Shown here in pieces: positions 16,197 through 24,145 of a DNA stretch of 64,000 nt. Made by a program: the position numbers and the translations under genes. Below the pieces are notes generated by a model, which made no database searches, was not told the DNA's origin, and worked only from the letters and a program-made list of their open reading frames with translations. Positions within the stretch are counted from its first letter, which is position 1. Every line of letters begins with the position of its first letter. This DNA is from Breoghania sp. (GTDB taxonomy: Bacteria > Pseudomonadota > Alphaproteobacteria > Rhizobiales > Stappiaceae). Location of the stretch: contig NZ_OY771475.1 of NCBI RefSeq assembly GCF_963674635.1, positions 186,001 through 250,000 of the forward strand, written 5' to 3'.

Positions 16197-16734
16197 GGCA
16201 ATCTCCTTCGGGCCCAATACTCACAACTCAATGTGCCCATGTTTACGCTTCCTAAGTATATAGTCTGGCTCTAACCGGTTTCAAAAGGAAAGTGCTCAAA
16301 ATTAAGATAAATTAAATCTAATGATTTGGCTGAAATCGCGCTTGCTGATTCTTGCAGGCGTCATCGTGGAAACTGCCAATTCGAAAACATAAGTATTTAC
16401 GCGCTGTTACGGCGCTCGGGCGGCGGGCGTGGCGCGATATACTGTGCTCATCCTGCGCATATGGGCGGGAGCATAGTGCCGCGGAGCGTCATCGTTTTTT
16501 GCGAAAGAAAATTGATCTGGCCGGCTGGATGAGGCGAATCACCGCTCGCTTTGCGGGGTGGTCAAGCCATGCCGGAAGGGGCCCATGTGCCCTTCTGCGG
16601 CGTCGGGCCGCAGGGCACTTTGGGCGGCATTGGGGTGGTCAATGCGCGTTGGCGGCGGCGGGAGCCGGCCGGGGGAAGCCGCCGCAGGCTGAGTGGCCCG
16701 CGGCGCTCCGAAGTCTTGAAGTCCGGATCTGAAC
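16197..16734. other. noncoding region between flaG-like and flgN
   Basis: The part near 16197-16420 is AT-richer and probably holds the flaG-like promoter. Around 16572-16625 two hairpins (GAAGGG/CCCTTC and CTGCGGC/GGCCGCAG) follow the flgN stop by about 110-160 nt and could end the flgI operon, though no T tract is seen. Open frames here lack any family resemblance. Confidence 0.4.
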
Positions 16735-17238
16735 CTAGAGGCTGCGATTGATCGCGAGGCCGCGGGTGGAATTGGTCTGAGGATGCGCGCCGGCCCGCGT
16801 GTAGGTCTTGGGCGTTTCAGCGACCCCGACGCTTTCGGCGACCGAGCGCACGAGCCTTTCAGCCACCTCACGCGCGGTGGCCAGCACCGCCAGATTGATC
16901 TTGAGGACCGCCTGGAATTCCACATGGCCGCGACGCAGATCCGCAACCGCCACGGGGGCCAGATTGCCCAGCGCCACGGAATTGTCCCGCGTGCGGTTGA
17001 GGCGCTGGATATATTGCTGCATCAGCTCCGCCTTGCGCGGTTGCAGTTCGCCCGCCTGGCGCAGCTTTCCGTCACGCACCAGGGCGGTCTCTTCTTCGAT
17101 GGCGGAGAGAAGCGAGTCCATGGTGAATTTCAGCTCCGAGCACTCCGCCTCGGCTTCCGCACGTGTTGCGATCTTCGTGCTTTCCTTGTCGGCACTCGTG
17201 TTCGAGCCGGGCGTCTGGTTGAATGTCTGTGTCATCAC
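16735..17238 (-). CDS. flgN: FlgN-like flagellar export chaperone
   Basis: A 167-aa, largely helical protein. The central helices (ELKFTMDSLLSAIEEETALVRDG, ELQPRKAELMQQYIQRL and FQAVLKINLAVLATAREVAERLV) fit the FlgN family, which holds FlgK/FlgL in the cytoplasm before export. The C-terminal 30 residues are polar and probably disordered. Start is ATGATG (17236-17238 or the next codon) and overlaps the flgJ stop. Third gene of flgI-flgJ-flgN. The assignment rests on the helical pattern and the usual alphaproteobacterial gene order. Confidence 0.65.
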   Translation of the reverse strand: MMTQTFNQTPGSNTSADKESTKIATRAEAEAECSELKFTMDSLLSAIEEETALVRDGKLRQAGELQPRKAELMQQYIQRLNRTRDNSVALGNLAPVAVADLRRGHVEFQAVLKINLAVLATAREVAERLVRSVAESVGVAETPKTYTRAGAHPQTNSTRGLAINRSL

Positions 17239-17573
17239 AGGGAGCTTTCCTGAAGGGCCAAGAGTTCGCGTTGGACGGTAGCGGCAATGCCGATGCCGCC
17301 GGCATCCGTGATGGCGCCGGCATATTGTTCGGTGAGCATGCCGCGCCAGATGTCTGAAGAAGCGCCGTCGCCGAAGGTTCCGCCGCCCTCGATGGTGTCG
17401 AACATCGAGGTGAGCATCTGCTGCAGGAAGGCGGATTCGAATTCCTTCGCCGCTTTTCCTGCGCCGGAAGCGTCGATTGCGGCGTCGCCTCTGCGGGCGG
17501 CGGGAAGGGGCATGGAGTGAAGTCCTGACGCAGGCACGCCGGCGAACAGGGAGGCGGTGTCGCGGGTCATCAT
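17235..17573 (-). CDS. flgJ: rod-binding protein FlgJ (single-domain)
   Basis: A 112-aa protein whose residues 40-110 (AAKEFESAFLQQMLTSMF...GGGTFGDGASSDIWRGMLTEQYA) are the rod-binding N-terminal domain of FlgJ. The muramidase domain of enterobacterial FlgJ is absent, as is normal in alphaproteobacteria, where a separate lytic enzyme opens the wall. It helps the rod assemble in the periplasm. The ATG overlaps the flgI TGA (TGATG), and its own stop overlaps flgN. Confidence 0.88.
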   Translation of the reverse strand: MMTRDTASLFAGVPASGLHSMPLPAARRGDAAIDASGAGKAAKEFESAFLQQMLTSMFDTIEGGGTFGDGASSDIWRGMLTEQYAGAITDAGGIGIAATVQRELLALQESSL

Positions 17574-18700
17574 CAGATCACCTCGATTTCTGCCTGGAGG
17601 GCGCCTGCGGCCTTGATCGCCTGAAGAATGGAGATCAGGTCGCGCGGGCCGATGCCGAGGGCGTTGAGGCCATCGACGAGCTGTTGAAGGGTGACGCTTT
17701 CGGGAACCACTGCCACGCGCTTTTCCGATCCGTCGGTGACGGTGACATCGGTGCGCGGAAGGGCGACGGTCTGGCCGTTGGCGAAGGGTTGGGGTTGGGA
17801 GACGACCGGGCTTTCGGCGATCGTCACCGTCAGGTTGCCTTGCGCAACGGCCACGGTGGAAACCTTGACGTTCTGTCCCATGACGATGATGCCGGACTTC
17901 TCGTCGATGATGATCTTGGCGGGCAGGTCGGGTTCGATGCGCAGCTGCTCGATGTCGGTCATCAGGTCCACGATGTTGCCATTGAACTCGCGCGGCAGGG
18001 TCAGGCGCACCGTGGCAGGGTCGGAGGGCTCCGCCGTCGGCAGGCCGATCAGCTCGTTGATCGCAAGGGCGATGCGGCGGGCGGTGGTAAGGTCGGGATT
18101 GCGCAGCTGGATACGCAGCGAGGTCATGGCGGCGAGGCGGAAATCGAGCTCGCGCTCGACCACCGCGCCGTTGGAGATGCGGCCCGATGTCGGCACACCC
18201 TGCGTGATGGAGGCGGCCGCGCCCTGCGCAGAGAAGCCGCCAATGGCCAGCGGGCCTTGCGCGATGGCGTAGACCTCGCCATCCGCACCGATCAGCGGGG
18301 TGACCAGAAGTGTGCCGCCCTGCAAGCTGTCGGCGTCCCCCATGGCGCTGACGGTCACGTCGATGCGGGTGCCTTGAGTGGTGAAGGCGGGCAGGTTTGC
18401 CGTGACCATGACCGCGGCGACATTCTGGGTCTTGAGGTTGGTGCCGCGAATGTTCACGCCGAGCCGTTCCAGCATGGCCTGCAGGCTCTGCTTGGTGAAA
18501 GGCGCGTTGTTGAGGCTGTCGCCCGTGCCCTGAAGGCCAACGACAAGGCCGTAGCCGATGAGCTGGTTTTCGCGCAGGCCTTCGAAATCGGCGATATCCT
18601 TGATGCGCGAGGCGGACTGGGCCGCTGTGGCGACGAAGGCCGTGGCGACGAAGACGATCAGGCGCAGACTGGAAGCCAGGGACATCGGGTTCTTCCGCAA
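17573..18700 (-). CDS. flgI: flagellar P-ring protein FlgI
   Basis: A 375-aa precursor. The signal peptide runs through SLRLIVFVATAFVATAAQSA and is followed by the FlgI start SRIKDIADFEGLRENQLIGY and GLVVGLQGTGDS. The rest aligns with the family over its full length. FlgI forms the ring around the rod in the peptidoglycan layer with help from FlgA. Start is at 18700, or at an ATG five codons later (MSLASSL). First gene of flgI-flgJ-flgN, with a sigma54 promoter at 18760-18745 and an ftr-like palindrome further upstream. Confidence 0.95.
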   Translation of the reverse strand: MRKNPMSLASSLRLIVFVATAFVATAAQSASRIKDIADFEGLRENQLIGYGLVVGLQGTGDSLNNAPFTKQSLQAMLERLGVNIRGTNLKTQNVAAVMVTANLPAFTTQGTRIDVTVSAMGDADSLQGGTLLVTPLIGADGEVYAIAQGPLAIGGFSAQGAAASITQGVPTSGRISNGAVVERELDFRLAAMTSLRIQLRNPDLTTARRIALAINELIGLPTAEPSDPATVRLTLPREFNGNIVDLMTDIEQLRIEPDLPAKIIIDEKSGIIVMGQNVKVSTVAVAQGNLTVTIAESPVVSQPQPFANGQTVALPRTDVTVTDGSEKRVAVVPESVTLQQLVDGLNALGIGPRDLISILQAIKAAGALQAEIEVI

Positions 18701-18744
18701 ACAGAATCTGTGGCACGCACGTGGCGCGGTTCATCAGCTCCATT

Positions 18745-18760
18745 GCGAGGAGCGTGCCAA
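18745..18760 (-). promoter_or_regulatory. sigma54 promoter of flgI-flgJ-flgN
   Basis: On the minus strand TTGGCACGCTCCTCGC: perfect -24 half and GC at the correct -12 spacing; the flgI start is about 45 bp further on. Confidence 0.8.
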
Positions 18761-18868
18761 CCTGGCGAGAAAACGGAAAAGCACCGAGTCCTGTCTTTAA
18801 CGGATTGAAATTCAAGGCGATTTGGAGTGTTCTGTCGGGACTGGTAGGATTCGAGACCCTTTGTTGAC

Positions 18869-18883
18869 CCGGCAAAAACTGCC
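18869..18883. promoter_or_regulatory. ftr-like palindrome between flgI and fliX
   Basis: CCGGCAAAAACTGCC lies about 110 bp upstream of the flgI -24 element and about 90 bp upstream of fliX. Same type as the sites before flgE, flgF and flgB. Candidate FlbD site. Confidence 0.55.
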
Positions 18884-18974
18884 TAGTGGGTCAATTTGGT
18901 TTGAGAATTCGGAAAATTCTGCCCGACGCGGTGCCCGGAATGTGGGAAGCGCGGGGTAACTCTGGACAAGCGAC

Positions 18975-19397
18975 ATGCGGATCGGCGGACCGTCTTCCAG
19001 CACAAGCGTTCAAAAGCGCTCCGGGACAAAGAGCTCGGCCAAGTCCGGCTCGTCCTTTTCTCCCATTACCGAGGGTGAGACGGAGACGACCGGTGCGACC
19101 GGCGGTGTGAATGCCGCGCATTCGGTTGATGCCTTGCTTGCCTTGCAGGAGGTGGACGATCCGTTGACCGGCCGCAGGCGCGGCGCTGTCCAGCGCGGGC
19201 GAGATCTTCTCGATGCACTGGAGGAGATGAAGGCAGACCTTCTGGCCGGCGTCATTCCGCCCGCGCGGCTTGAGCGGATCCTCAATCTGGTGAGCGCGCG
19301 CATGCCGTCCGGAGATCCTCGCCTTGAAGAGGTTTTCGACGAGATCGATCTGAGGGCGCGAGTCGAGCTGGCCAAGCTCGGTCAATATCCGGACTAG
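18975..19397 (+). CDS. fliX: flagellar assembly regulator FliX
   Basis: A 140-aa protein starting MRIGGPSSSTSVQKRSG. It has a disordered first third and then the FliX core VDALLALQEVDDP...GRDLLDALEEMKADLLAG and RLEEVFDEIDLRARVELAKL. In Caulobacter FliX couples basal-body assembly to FlbD activity, so that sigma54 genes turn on only when early structures exist. Its presence supports reading the GGCAAA-type palindromes as FlbD sites, although flbD itself is not in the window. Divergent from flgI. Confidence 0.9.
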   Translation: MRIGGPSSSTSVQKRSGTKSSAKSGSSFSPITEGETETTGATGGVNAAHSVDALLALQEVDDPLTGRRRGAVQRGRDLLDALEEMKADLLAGVIPPARLERILNLVSARMPSGDPRLEEVFDEIDLRARVELAKLGQYPD

Positions 19398-19686
19398 TCG
19401 CGGCTTTTTCCCTCTGCGGTGGCCGCGTCACCTGACGCGCTACATCTCAGGTTGTGCGAAAAGCGGGCTTTCTCGTACGGGTTGCGATGCCTTGGAAGAT
19501 TGTCCAATAGACCTATGTCTTTCAATCTATTAATGTATTTTAATCGAAAGCTGGTTCTCGGACAGGAGGAGCTGGCCAGGGTGAGGGCAATCACGAGAGC
19601 GTTATAAAATTCCATATATCGTCGTTGCGACTTGTTGGCGTGATCGCTATATTCCGCGCGGCCTCGTTAGGTTTTCGGAGTTATCC
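19398..19686. other. intergenic region before dksA
   Basis: Relatively AT-rich; probably carries the dksA promoter. Small open frames exist on both strands (62 and 73 codons) but have no ribosome site or recognisable content. Confidence 0.4.
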
Positions 19687-20103
19687 ATGACGGTTGAAGT
19701 CGAAGTTGATTATCGTCCTCATGAGGACGAACCGTTCATGAATGAGAGGCAGCGCGAGTATTTTCGCTCGAAGCTGCTCGCTTGGAGAGAGGATATCCTG
19801 CGTGAGAGTCGGGAAACGCTCGCTCACCTGCAGGAAGAAAGCCAGAATCACCCCGATCTTGCCGATCGTGCTTCTTCTGAATCAGATCGTTCCATTGAAC
19901 TGCGGGCGCGCGACCGCCAGCGTAAACTGATTTCGAAGATCGATGCTGCATTGCAGCGGATCGAAGACGGAAGTTATGGCTATTGTGAAGAAACAGGCGA
20001 GCCGATCGCGTTGAAGCGTCTTGACGCCCGCCCGATCGCAACGCTCTCTCTCGAAGCTCAGGAGCGCCATGAACGGCGCGAACGGGTTTATCGCGACGAT
20101 TGA
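19687..20103 (+). CDS. dksA: DksA/TraR-family transcription factor, cysteine-poor
   Basis: A 138-aa DksA-type protein that enters the RNA polymerase secondary channel and works with ppGpp. A long coiled coil (residues 18-100, MNERQREYFRSKLLAWREDI... then LISKIDAALQRIEDG) carries the tip acidic residues DLADRASSESD. The zinc-finger region reads YGYCEETGEPI and LDARPIATLSLEAQERHERR. Only the first of four canonical cysteines remains, so it should not bind zinc in the usual way. Such Cys-depleted DksA forms are common in alphaproteobacteria. The start follows GGAG. Confidence 0.9.
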   Translation: MTVEVEVDYRPHEDEPFMNERQREYFRSKLLAWREDILRESRETLAHLQEESQNHPDLADRASSESDRSIELRARDRQRKLISKIDAALQRIEDGSYGYCEETGEPIALKRLDARPIATLSLEAQERHERRERVYRDD

Positions 20104-20132
20104 TGAATCGATCGATTTTGTCGAACTGAAGC

Positions 20133-20160
20133 AGGCCGCCCTTGAGCGGCCTTTCTTTTT
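20133..20160 (+). terminator. terminator after dksA
   Basis: AGGCCGC-CCTTGA-GCGGCCT followed by TTCTTTTT, 30 nt after the dksA stop. Confidence 0.8.
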
Positions 20161-20321
20161 GTCCGGGTTCCGGAGATCGGCAGCACGCGTGGGGTGGGGA
20201 GCCTTGCGTGCAAGCGTCGGTGGGGAGGGGCCGACGGGGAAGGGCCGATGGGGGATGTCGGGACGATCGCGTGTTCTGGCGCGGGCCGTCGTTGAGGGCG
20301 AAAGCCGCGTCAGAGCCTGAA

Positions 20322-20369
20322 AAGAAGAGAGGCGCGGTGCAGACTTTGGGGAGCATTGCACCGCGCCTT
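20322..20369 (-). terminator. hairpin terminator downstream of flgH
   Basis: GGCGCGGTGCA and TGCACCGCGCC form an 11-12 bp perfect stem with a 15-nt loop. On the minus strand the stem is followed by CTCTTCTTTTC, so it may end the flgF-flgG-flgA-flgH transcript. Confidence 0.55.
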
Positions 20370-20437
20370 CCCTCTGTCTGCCAGCCCGGGGAGCGGAGTG
20401 GCAGCCTGCAAAGAGCCCTGGGGAGTGGCTCTTGTTC

Positions 20438-20480
20438 GAGCTCTGGGGGAGCTCGGGGGAGCTTGGAAGAGCTTGGGGAG
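20438..20480. repeat. decameric GAGCTYGGRR direct repeats
   Basis: Four GAGCT units at 20438, 20449, 20459 and 20469 (spacing 11, 10, 10). The region directly downstream of flgH is noncoding. A second hairpin GGCACCGCCC-TGGTG-GGGCGGTGCC follows at 20481-20505. Confidence 0.6.
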
Positions 20481-20521
20481 GGCACCGCCCTGGTGGGGCG
20501 GTGCCGGGGGCCGGATCGACC

Positions 20522-21262
20522 TTAGAAGGGCAGGAGGATGTCGAGCGCCTGGGCGCCGTAGCGGGGCTGCTGGACGTCCGTGATCTGGCCGCGTCCGCCG
20601 TAGGAAATGCGGGCCTCGGCGATCTTGGCGCTGTCGATCGTGTTTTCCGCCCCGATATCTTCCGGTCGGATCACGCCGGCCACGATGAGTTCGCGAACCT
20701 CGAAATTCACCCGGACTTCCTGGCGGCCCTCGATGACGAGGTTGCCATTGGGCAGAACCTGCGTCACCACGGCGGCGACCTTGGTTTGCAGGGTTTCCGA
20801 ACGGTCGACCGTGCCGGAACCGGACTGGCTGGATGCGGAGGTGACGTCAGCCAGATCGCTGGAATTGACGTATCCGGGCAGCAGGAACTTGTCGATCACG
20901 GTGCCGACCGCGCCACCCGCGCCCACGCTGTCTGAGCCGGAGCGGCTGCGCGCGGTGGCGTTGTCGATTTCGGCCTTGTCCGTGATGGTCACGATGACCG
21001 TCAGCAGGTCGCCGACCTGGCGGGCGCGCTGGTCCTTGAAGAAGGAGCGCGAACCGGACTGCCACAGGGAGTTGGCGGCATAGTGCACCGGCGTGGGTTG
21101 CGGCATGGGCATCTTGACCGGCCGGTAGCCTGCGGTGGTCGTGGGGTCGTTGATGGCGCTGAGTGCCGGGGGCTGACCGATGTTCTTCAGCTTGTCGGCG
21201 GTGCCGCAACCGGCTGCAAGAAGAGCCACGGAGCAAACGAGAAGGGTACGATACGGGCTCAC
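20522..21262 (-). CDS. flgH: flagellar L-ring lipoprotein FlgH
   Basis: A 246-aa outer-membrane ring protein. A lipoprotein signal ends in the lipobox LLAAGC (Cys19). The mature protein has the FlgH features SLWQSGSRSFFKDQRARQVGD and LLTVIVTI...TDKAEIDNAT, with the C-terminal YGGRGQITDVQQPRYGAQ. Its first codons overlap the flgA stop by 4 nt. Last gene of flgF-flgG-flgA-flgH. Confidence 0.95.
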   Translation of the reverse strand: MSPYRTLLVCSVALLAAGCGTADKLKNIGQPPALSAINDPTTTAGYRPVKMPMPQPTPVHYAANSLWQSGSRSFFKDQRARQVGDLLTVIVTITDKAEIDNATARSRSGSDSVGAGGAVGTVIDKFLLPGYVNSSDLADVTSASSQSGSGTVDRSETLQTKVAAVVTQVLPNGNLVIEGRQEVRVNFEVRELIVAGVIRPEDIGAENTIDSAKIAEARISYGGRGQITDVQQPRYGAQALDILLPF

Positions 21263-22248
21263 TGGGTGGCCTCCTGGAGGCTGGCGATGCGCCCGGCGGG
21301 ACGCGGCTGGACGGAAACGCGACCGGGGCCGGTGACGAGGGCCTGCACGGTGCGGTTGGACTGGGTGTTGAGGACGTCGATCACGTCGCCCTTCACGCCG
21401 TCGACCATGGCTTCCCCCTGAACGGTGAGGGTGAGGCCGGCGAGCCTGTAGGTGATGATCACCTTCGAGCGGCGCGCGACGACGATCGGTTCCTCGAAAT
21501 CGCGAGGTGCGAGGAGGCGGCCCGGCGACTGGGCACGGCGAAGCGCCATGCCGACGATCATGGCCGGGTCGGTAATCGTATCGTTGCGCAGGGTGGCCTT
21601 GGGGACGCGGATGGTCTGAAGATCGCGCGCCGAGACGGTCTCTCCACGCGCCAGGCGACGGGCGAGGGTGACGACCTCAGCGGTCTCGCGAGCGAAGCCG
21701 GAGACGGCGAAGGAAGCGGTGCGCTCGCCAAGCTGAACGGCGAAGATCGCGTCGAAGCGACCGGAATGCGAGGAGCGGGTGAGCCGTGCCAGGGAAACCG
21801 GGACAAGGGCCGCCGGATCGGCGCTCAGGTTCGGCACATTATCGGAATAGCTGATTTCCAGGGCATCGGGGTCTTCAAGCCCCATGCGCTCCATCAGTGC
21901 GTCACGCACCAGTGCCCGCAGATCGTCGGGGGTAATGGTGAGGGCGGCGCGGTGAACGGTGATCTGAAGCAGGCCGTTCGAAGCCGGGTTCGCGAGCCCT
22001 GCTGCGCGGGCACGGCGCAGAACGTCGAGCGCGGGCACGGTGCCGGTTTCGCCCAGATCGGGGGCGCGGAAAAGCGGGCGGTTCGCGACGGATCCGGCAT
22101 TGTCGAAAAAGTCGCCGACGGTCAGGACCGCACGCGTGGCCGTGACCTGGGCGCGCAGGGAGGCGCGTTCGCCGGCCTGGGCTCCTGAAAAGGCGGCGGC
22201 GAGCGATAGGGTCGCTGCGACGACAAAGAGGCTGAGGGCGCGCATCAT
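21259..22248 (-). CDS. flgA: P-ring assembly chaperone FlgA
   Basis: A 329-aa periplasmic protein. The signal peptide MMRALSLFVVAATLSLAAAF ends near AQA. A poorly conserved N-terminal domain is followed by the SAF-type region (about 195-320: VVTLARRLARGETVSARDL, VGMALRRAQSPGRLLAPRDF and LTLTVQGEAMVDGVKGDVI). FlgA helps FlgI subunits form the P-ring. It is longer than enterobacterial FlgA (about 220 aa) because of the N-terminal part. Gap of 18 bp from flgG. Confidence 0.9.
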   Translation of the reverse strand: MMRALSLFVVAATLSLAAAFSGAQAGERASLRAQVTATRAVLTVGDFFDNAGSVANRPLFRAPDLGETGTVPALDVLRRARAAGLANPASNGLLQITVHRAALTITPDDLRALVRDALMERMGLEDPDALEISYSDNVPNLSADPAALVPVSLARLTRSSHSGRFDAIFAVQLGERTASFAVSGFARETAEVVTLARRLARGETVSARDLQTIRVPKATLRNDTITDPAMIVGMALRRAQSPGRLLAPRDFEEPIVVARRSKVIITYRLAGLTLTVQGEAMVDGVKGDVIDVLNTQSNRTVQALVTGPGRVSVQPRPAGRIASLQEATQ

Positions 22249-22266
22249 GGCTTCGGTTTCCTTGCC

Positions 22267-23046
22267 TTAGCGCAGCTGCGAGCTGGTCTGCATCATTTCG
22301 TCAGCCGCCTGGATGACACGGGAGTTCATCTCGTAGGCGCGCTGGGCGGAGATCAGGTCGGTGATTTCGCTGACCGCTTCCACGTTGGCCATTTCCAGAT
22401 GCTTGTGGAGCAGGGTTCCGGTGCTTTCGTCGCCGGGATTGGAGACCTGCGGGGCGCCGCTGGCTTCGGTCTCAAGGTAGAGGTTTTCACCGATGGCCTG
22501 CAGGCCCGCCTTGTTGGTGAAACGGGCGAGCTGGAGCTGGCCGAAGGTCTGGACGGCGCCATTCACGGTACCCTGCACCTGGCCGTCCGAGCTGATGGAG
22601 ATGTCGAGCGTATCACCGGGAATGTTGATGCCGGGCTGGACTGCGTAGCCGTCCACGGTGACGAGCTGGCCGTTGGCATCGCGTTCGAAAGCGCCGTCGC
22701 GGGTATAGGCGGTGGTGCCGTCCGGCAGGTCGATCTGGAAGAAGCCCTCGCCCCGGATGGCGACGTCGAGCTCCTTCTTTGTGAGCTGCGGGGTGCCCTG
22801 GGACATGATGCGGCTGGTCGCGGCGGTACGCACGCCGGAGCCGATCTGAACGCCGGTGGGAACCCGCGTGCCGGCATCGGAGGTGTCCGTGCCCACACGG
22901 CGCAGGTTCTGATAGAGCAGATCCTGGAACTGTGCACGCTGGCGCTTGTAGCCGGTGGTGCGCATGTTCGCGAGGTTGTTCGAAATGACTTCGACGTTGA
23001 GTTCCTGGGCTTTCATGCCCGAAGCTGCGATATGGAGCGCCTTCAT
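22267..23046 (-). CDS. flgG: distal rod protein FlgG
   Basis: A 259-aa rod protein. The start MKALHIAASGMKAQELNVEV and NLANMRTTGYKRQRAQFQDL are followed by the FlgG signature LYQNLRR and the C-terminal VEAVSEITDLISAQRAYEMN...DEMMQTSSQLR. It forms the distal rod through the peptidoglycan and outer membrane. 38 bp after flgF, same operon. Confidence 0.95.
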   Translation of the reverse strand: MKALHIAASGMKAQELNVEVISNNLANMRTTGYKRQRAQFQDLLYQNLRRVGTDTSDAGTRVPTGVQIGSGVRTAATSRIMSQGTPQLTKKELDVAIRGEGFFQIDLPDGTTAYTRDGAFERDANGQLVTVDGYAVQPGINIPGDTLDISISSDGQVQGTVNGAVQTFGQLQLARFTNKAGLQAIGENLYLETEASGAPQVSNPGDESTGTLLHKHLEMANVEAVSEITDLISAQRAYEMNSRVIQAADEMMQTSSQLR

Positions 23047-23084
23047 CGGCTCATCTCCTCAAAAACTGTGGGTTGGCCGGGGCT

Positions 23085-23834
23085 TTAGCTATCGGTCGTG
23101 CCGAGGGTCTGGATGGCGTTCGTCATCAGATCGTTCTGGTCCTTCATCATCTGGGCCACGGTCTGATAGGCGCGGGTGACCTCGATCATGCGGGTCATCT
23201 CGTTCACACCATTGACGTTGGAGCCTTCCAGTGCGCCCTGCTGGACGCGCGGGGCCGCCATGTCGGTCGGCGGATTGTTGTCGACGTCGGCGACAAACAG
23301 GTTGCGCCCGATGGGGCGAAGGGCGCTGTCATTCTCGAAGCTGACGACGCGCAGACGGCCACGCACACCTGCGGAGGTGGAGATGGTGCCGTCGCGGGCG
23401 ATGTTCAGATCCGTCTCGTCGGGAGCAAAGACGATCGGTCCGCCCTGGCCCTGAACCGTATCGCCGTTAACGGTGACCAGTTCGCCATTGGCGTTGATTT
23501 CGAAGTTGCCGGCACGGCTGAAGCGTTCGCCGTCGGCCGTGTCGATCACGAACCAGCCCTTGCCATCGACGGCGACGTCAAGCGGGTTGTTGGTGGTCCG
23601 CACGTCTCCCTCGCTCATGTCGCGGAAGGAGGTGAAGTCCTGCACGTAGGACAGCGGGCGGTCGGGACGGCGAAACTCGCTCATCGACGCGACCGGCATC
23701 ATGTATTCCTCAAACAGCAGGTTTTCGCCCTTGAAGCCGCTGGTGTTGAGGTTAGCGAGATTGTTGGCGATGACCGACAGGTTGCGCTTCAGTGCCGTCT
23801 GTCGCGTCAGCCCGATGAGCTCCGCATTCTGCAT
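23085..23834 (-). CDS. flgF: proximal rod protein FlgF
   Basis: A 249-aa protein from the ATG at 23834 (MQNAELIGLTRQTALKRNLS...ANNLANLNTSGFK). That ATG is preceded by AAGGA at a good distance, while an upstream in-frame start would add 11 poorly conserved residues. The C-terminus VNGVNEMTRMIEVTRAYQTV is the usual rod coil. First gene of flgF-flgG-flgA-flgH, with a sigma54 promoter about 75 bp upstream. Confidence 0.93.
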   Translation of the reverse strand: MQNAELIGLTRQTALKRNLSVIANNLANLNTSGFKGENLLFEEYMMPVASMSEFRRPDRPLSYVQDFTSFRDMSEGDVRTTNNPLDVAVDGKGWFVIDTADGERFSRAGNFEINANGELVTVNGDTVQGQGGPIVFAPDETDLNIARDGTISTSAGVRGRLRVVSFENDSALRPIGRNLFVADVDNNPPTDMAAPRVQQGALEGSNVNGVNEMTRMIEVTRAYQTVAQMMKDQNDLMTNAIQTLGTTDS

Positions 23835-23903
23835 CGTTAACGTTCCTTGTGCTCCCCGATGCCGCACCCAGTCTCCCCAGACGGCGCGGTCCCGTTCCTA
23901 TGA

Positions 23904-23919
23904 GCACAACTCGTGCCAA
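23904..23919 (-). promoter_or_regulatory. sigma54 promoter of flgF-flgG-flgA-flgH
   Basis: On the minus strand TTGGCACGAGTTGTGC: exact -24 half and a GC at the -12 position with correct spacing. Confidence 0.8.
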
Positions 23920-23969
23920 TTTTTAAGCTGTTGAAAAACAAAGAAAAAGAAAACGGACCTCCGTTGAAT

Positions 23970-23987
23970 GCGGTAAAAATTGCCGAC
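23970..23987. promoter_or_regulatory. ftr-like palindrome between flgF and fliL
   Basis: GCGGTAAAAATTGCCGAC, about 55 bp upstream of the flgF -24 element and 160 bp before fliL. It could activate flgF and repress fliL, as FlbD does at early promoters in Caulobacter. Inference. Confidence 0.5.
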
Positions 23988-24059
23988 CATTTCTTCCTCG
24001 GGGAAAACCTTGCCGGGGGTGTATACGGGACACCACTGAAAGGATTTGGAAACCTTTCG

Positions 24060-24067
24060 TTAACCAT
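24060..24067 (+). promoter_or_regulatory. CtrA half-site before fliL
   Basis: TTAACCAT, the conserved CtrA half-site, with TTTAA 14 nt further on. It lies about 80 bp before the fliL start; no sigma54 element is seen in this direction. Confidence 0.5.
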
Positions 24068-24145
24068 TGTGAATTTATGTTTAAGAACGCGGGCGCACGG
24101 GGAGCTGGGGAGCTTTAAGCGTCGCGCAACGGCGGGGAGCCGTAT

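Noticed and set aside
17235..18875. 546-codon minus-strand frame spanning flgI and flgJ
   Set aside because: Only its last 112 codons (flgJ) are real. The upstream part is the flgI sequence read in the wrong frame and rich in Arg/His/Pro.
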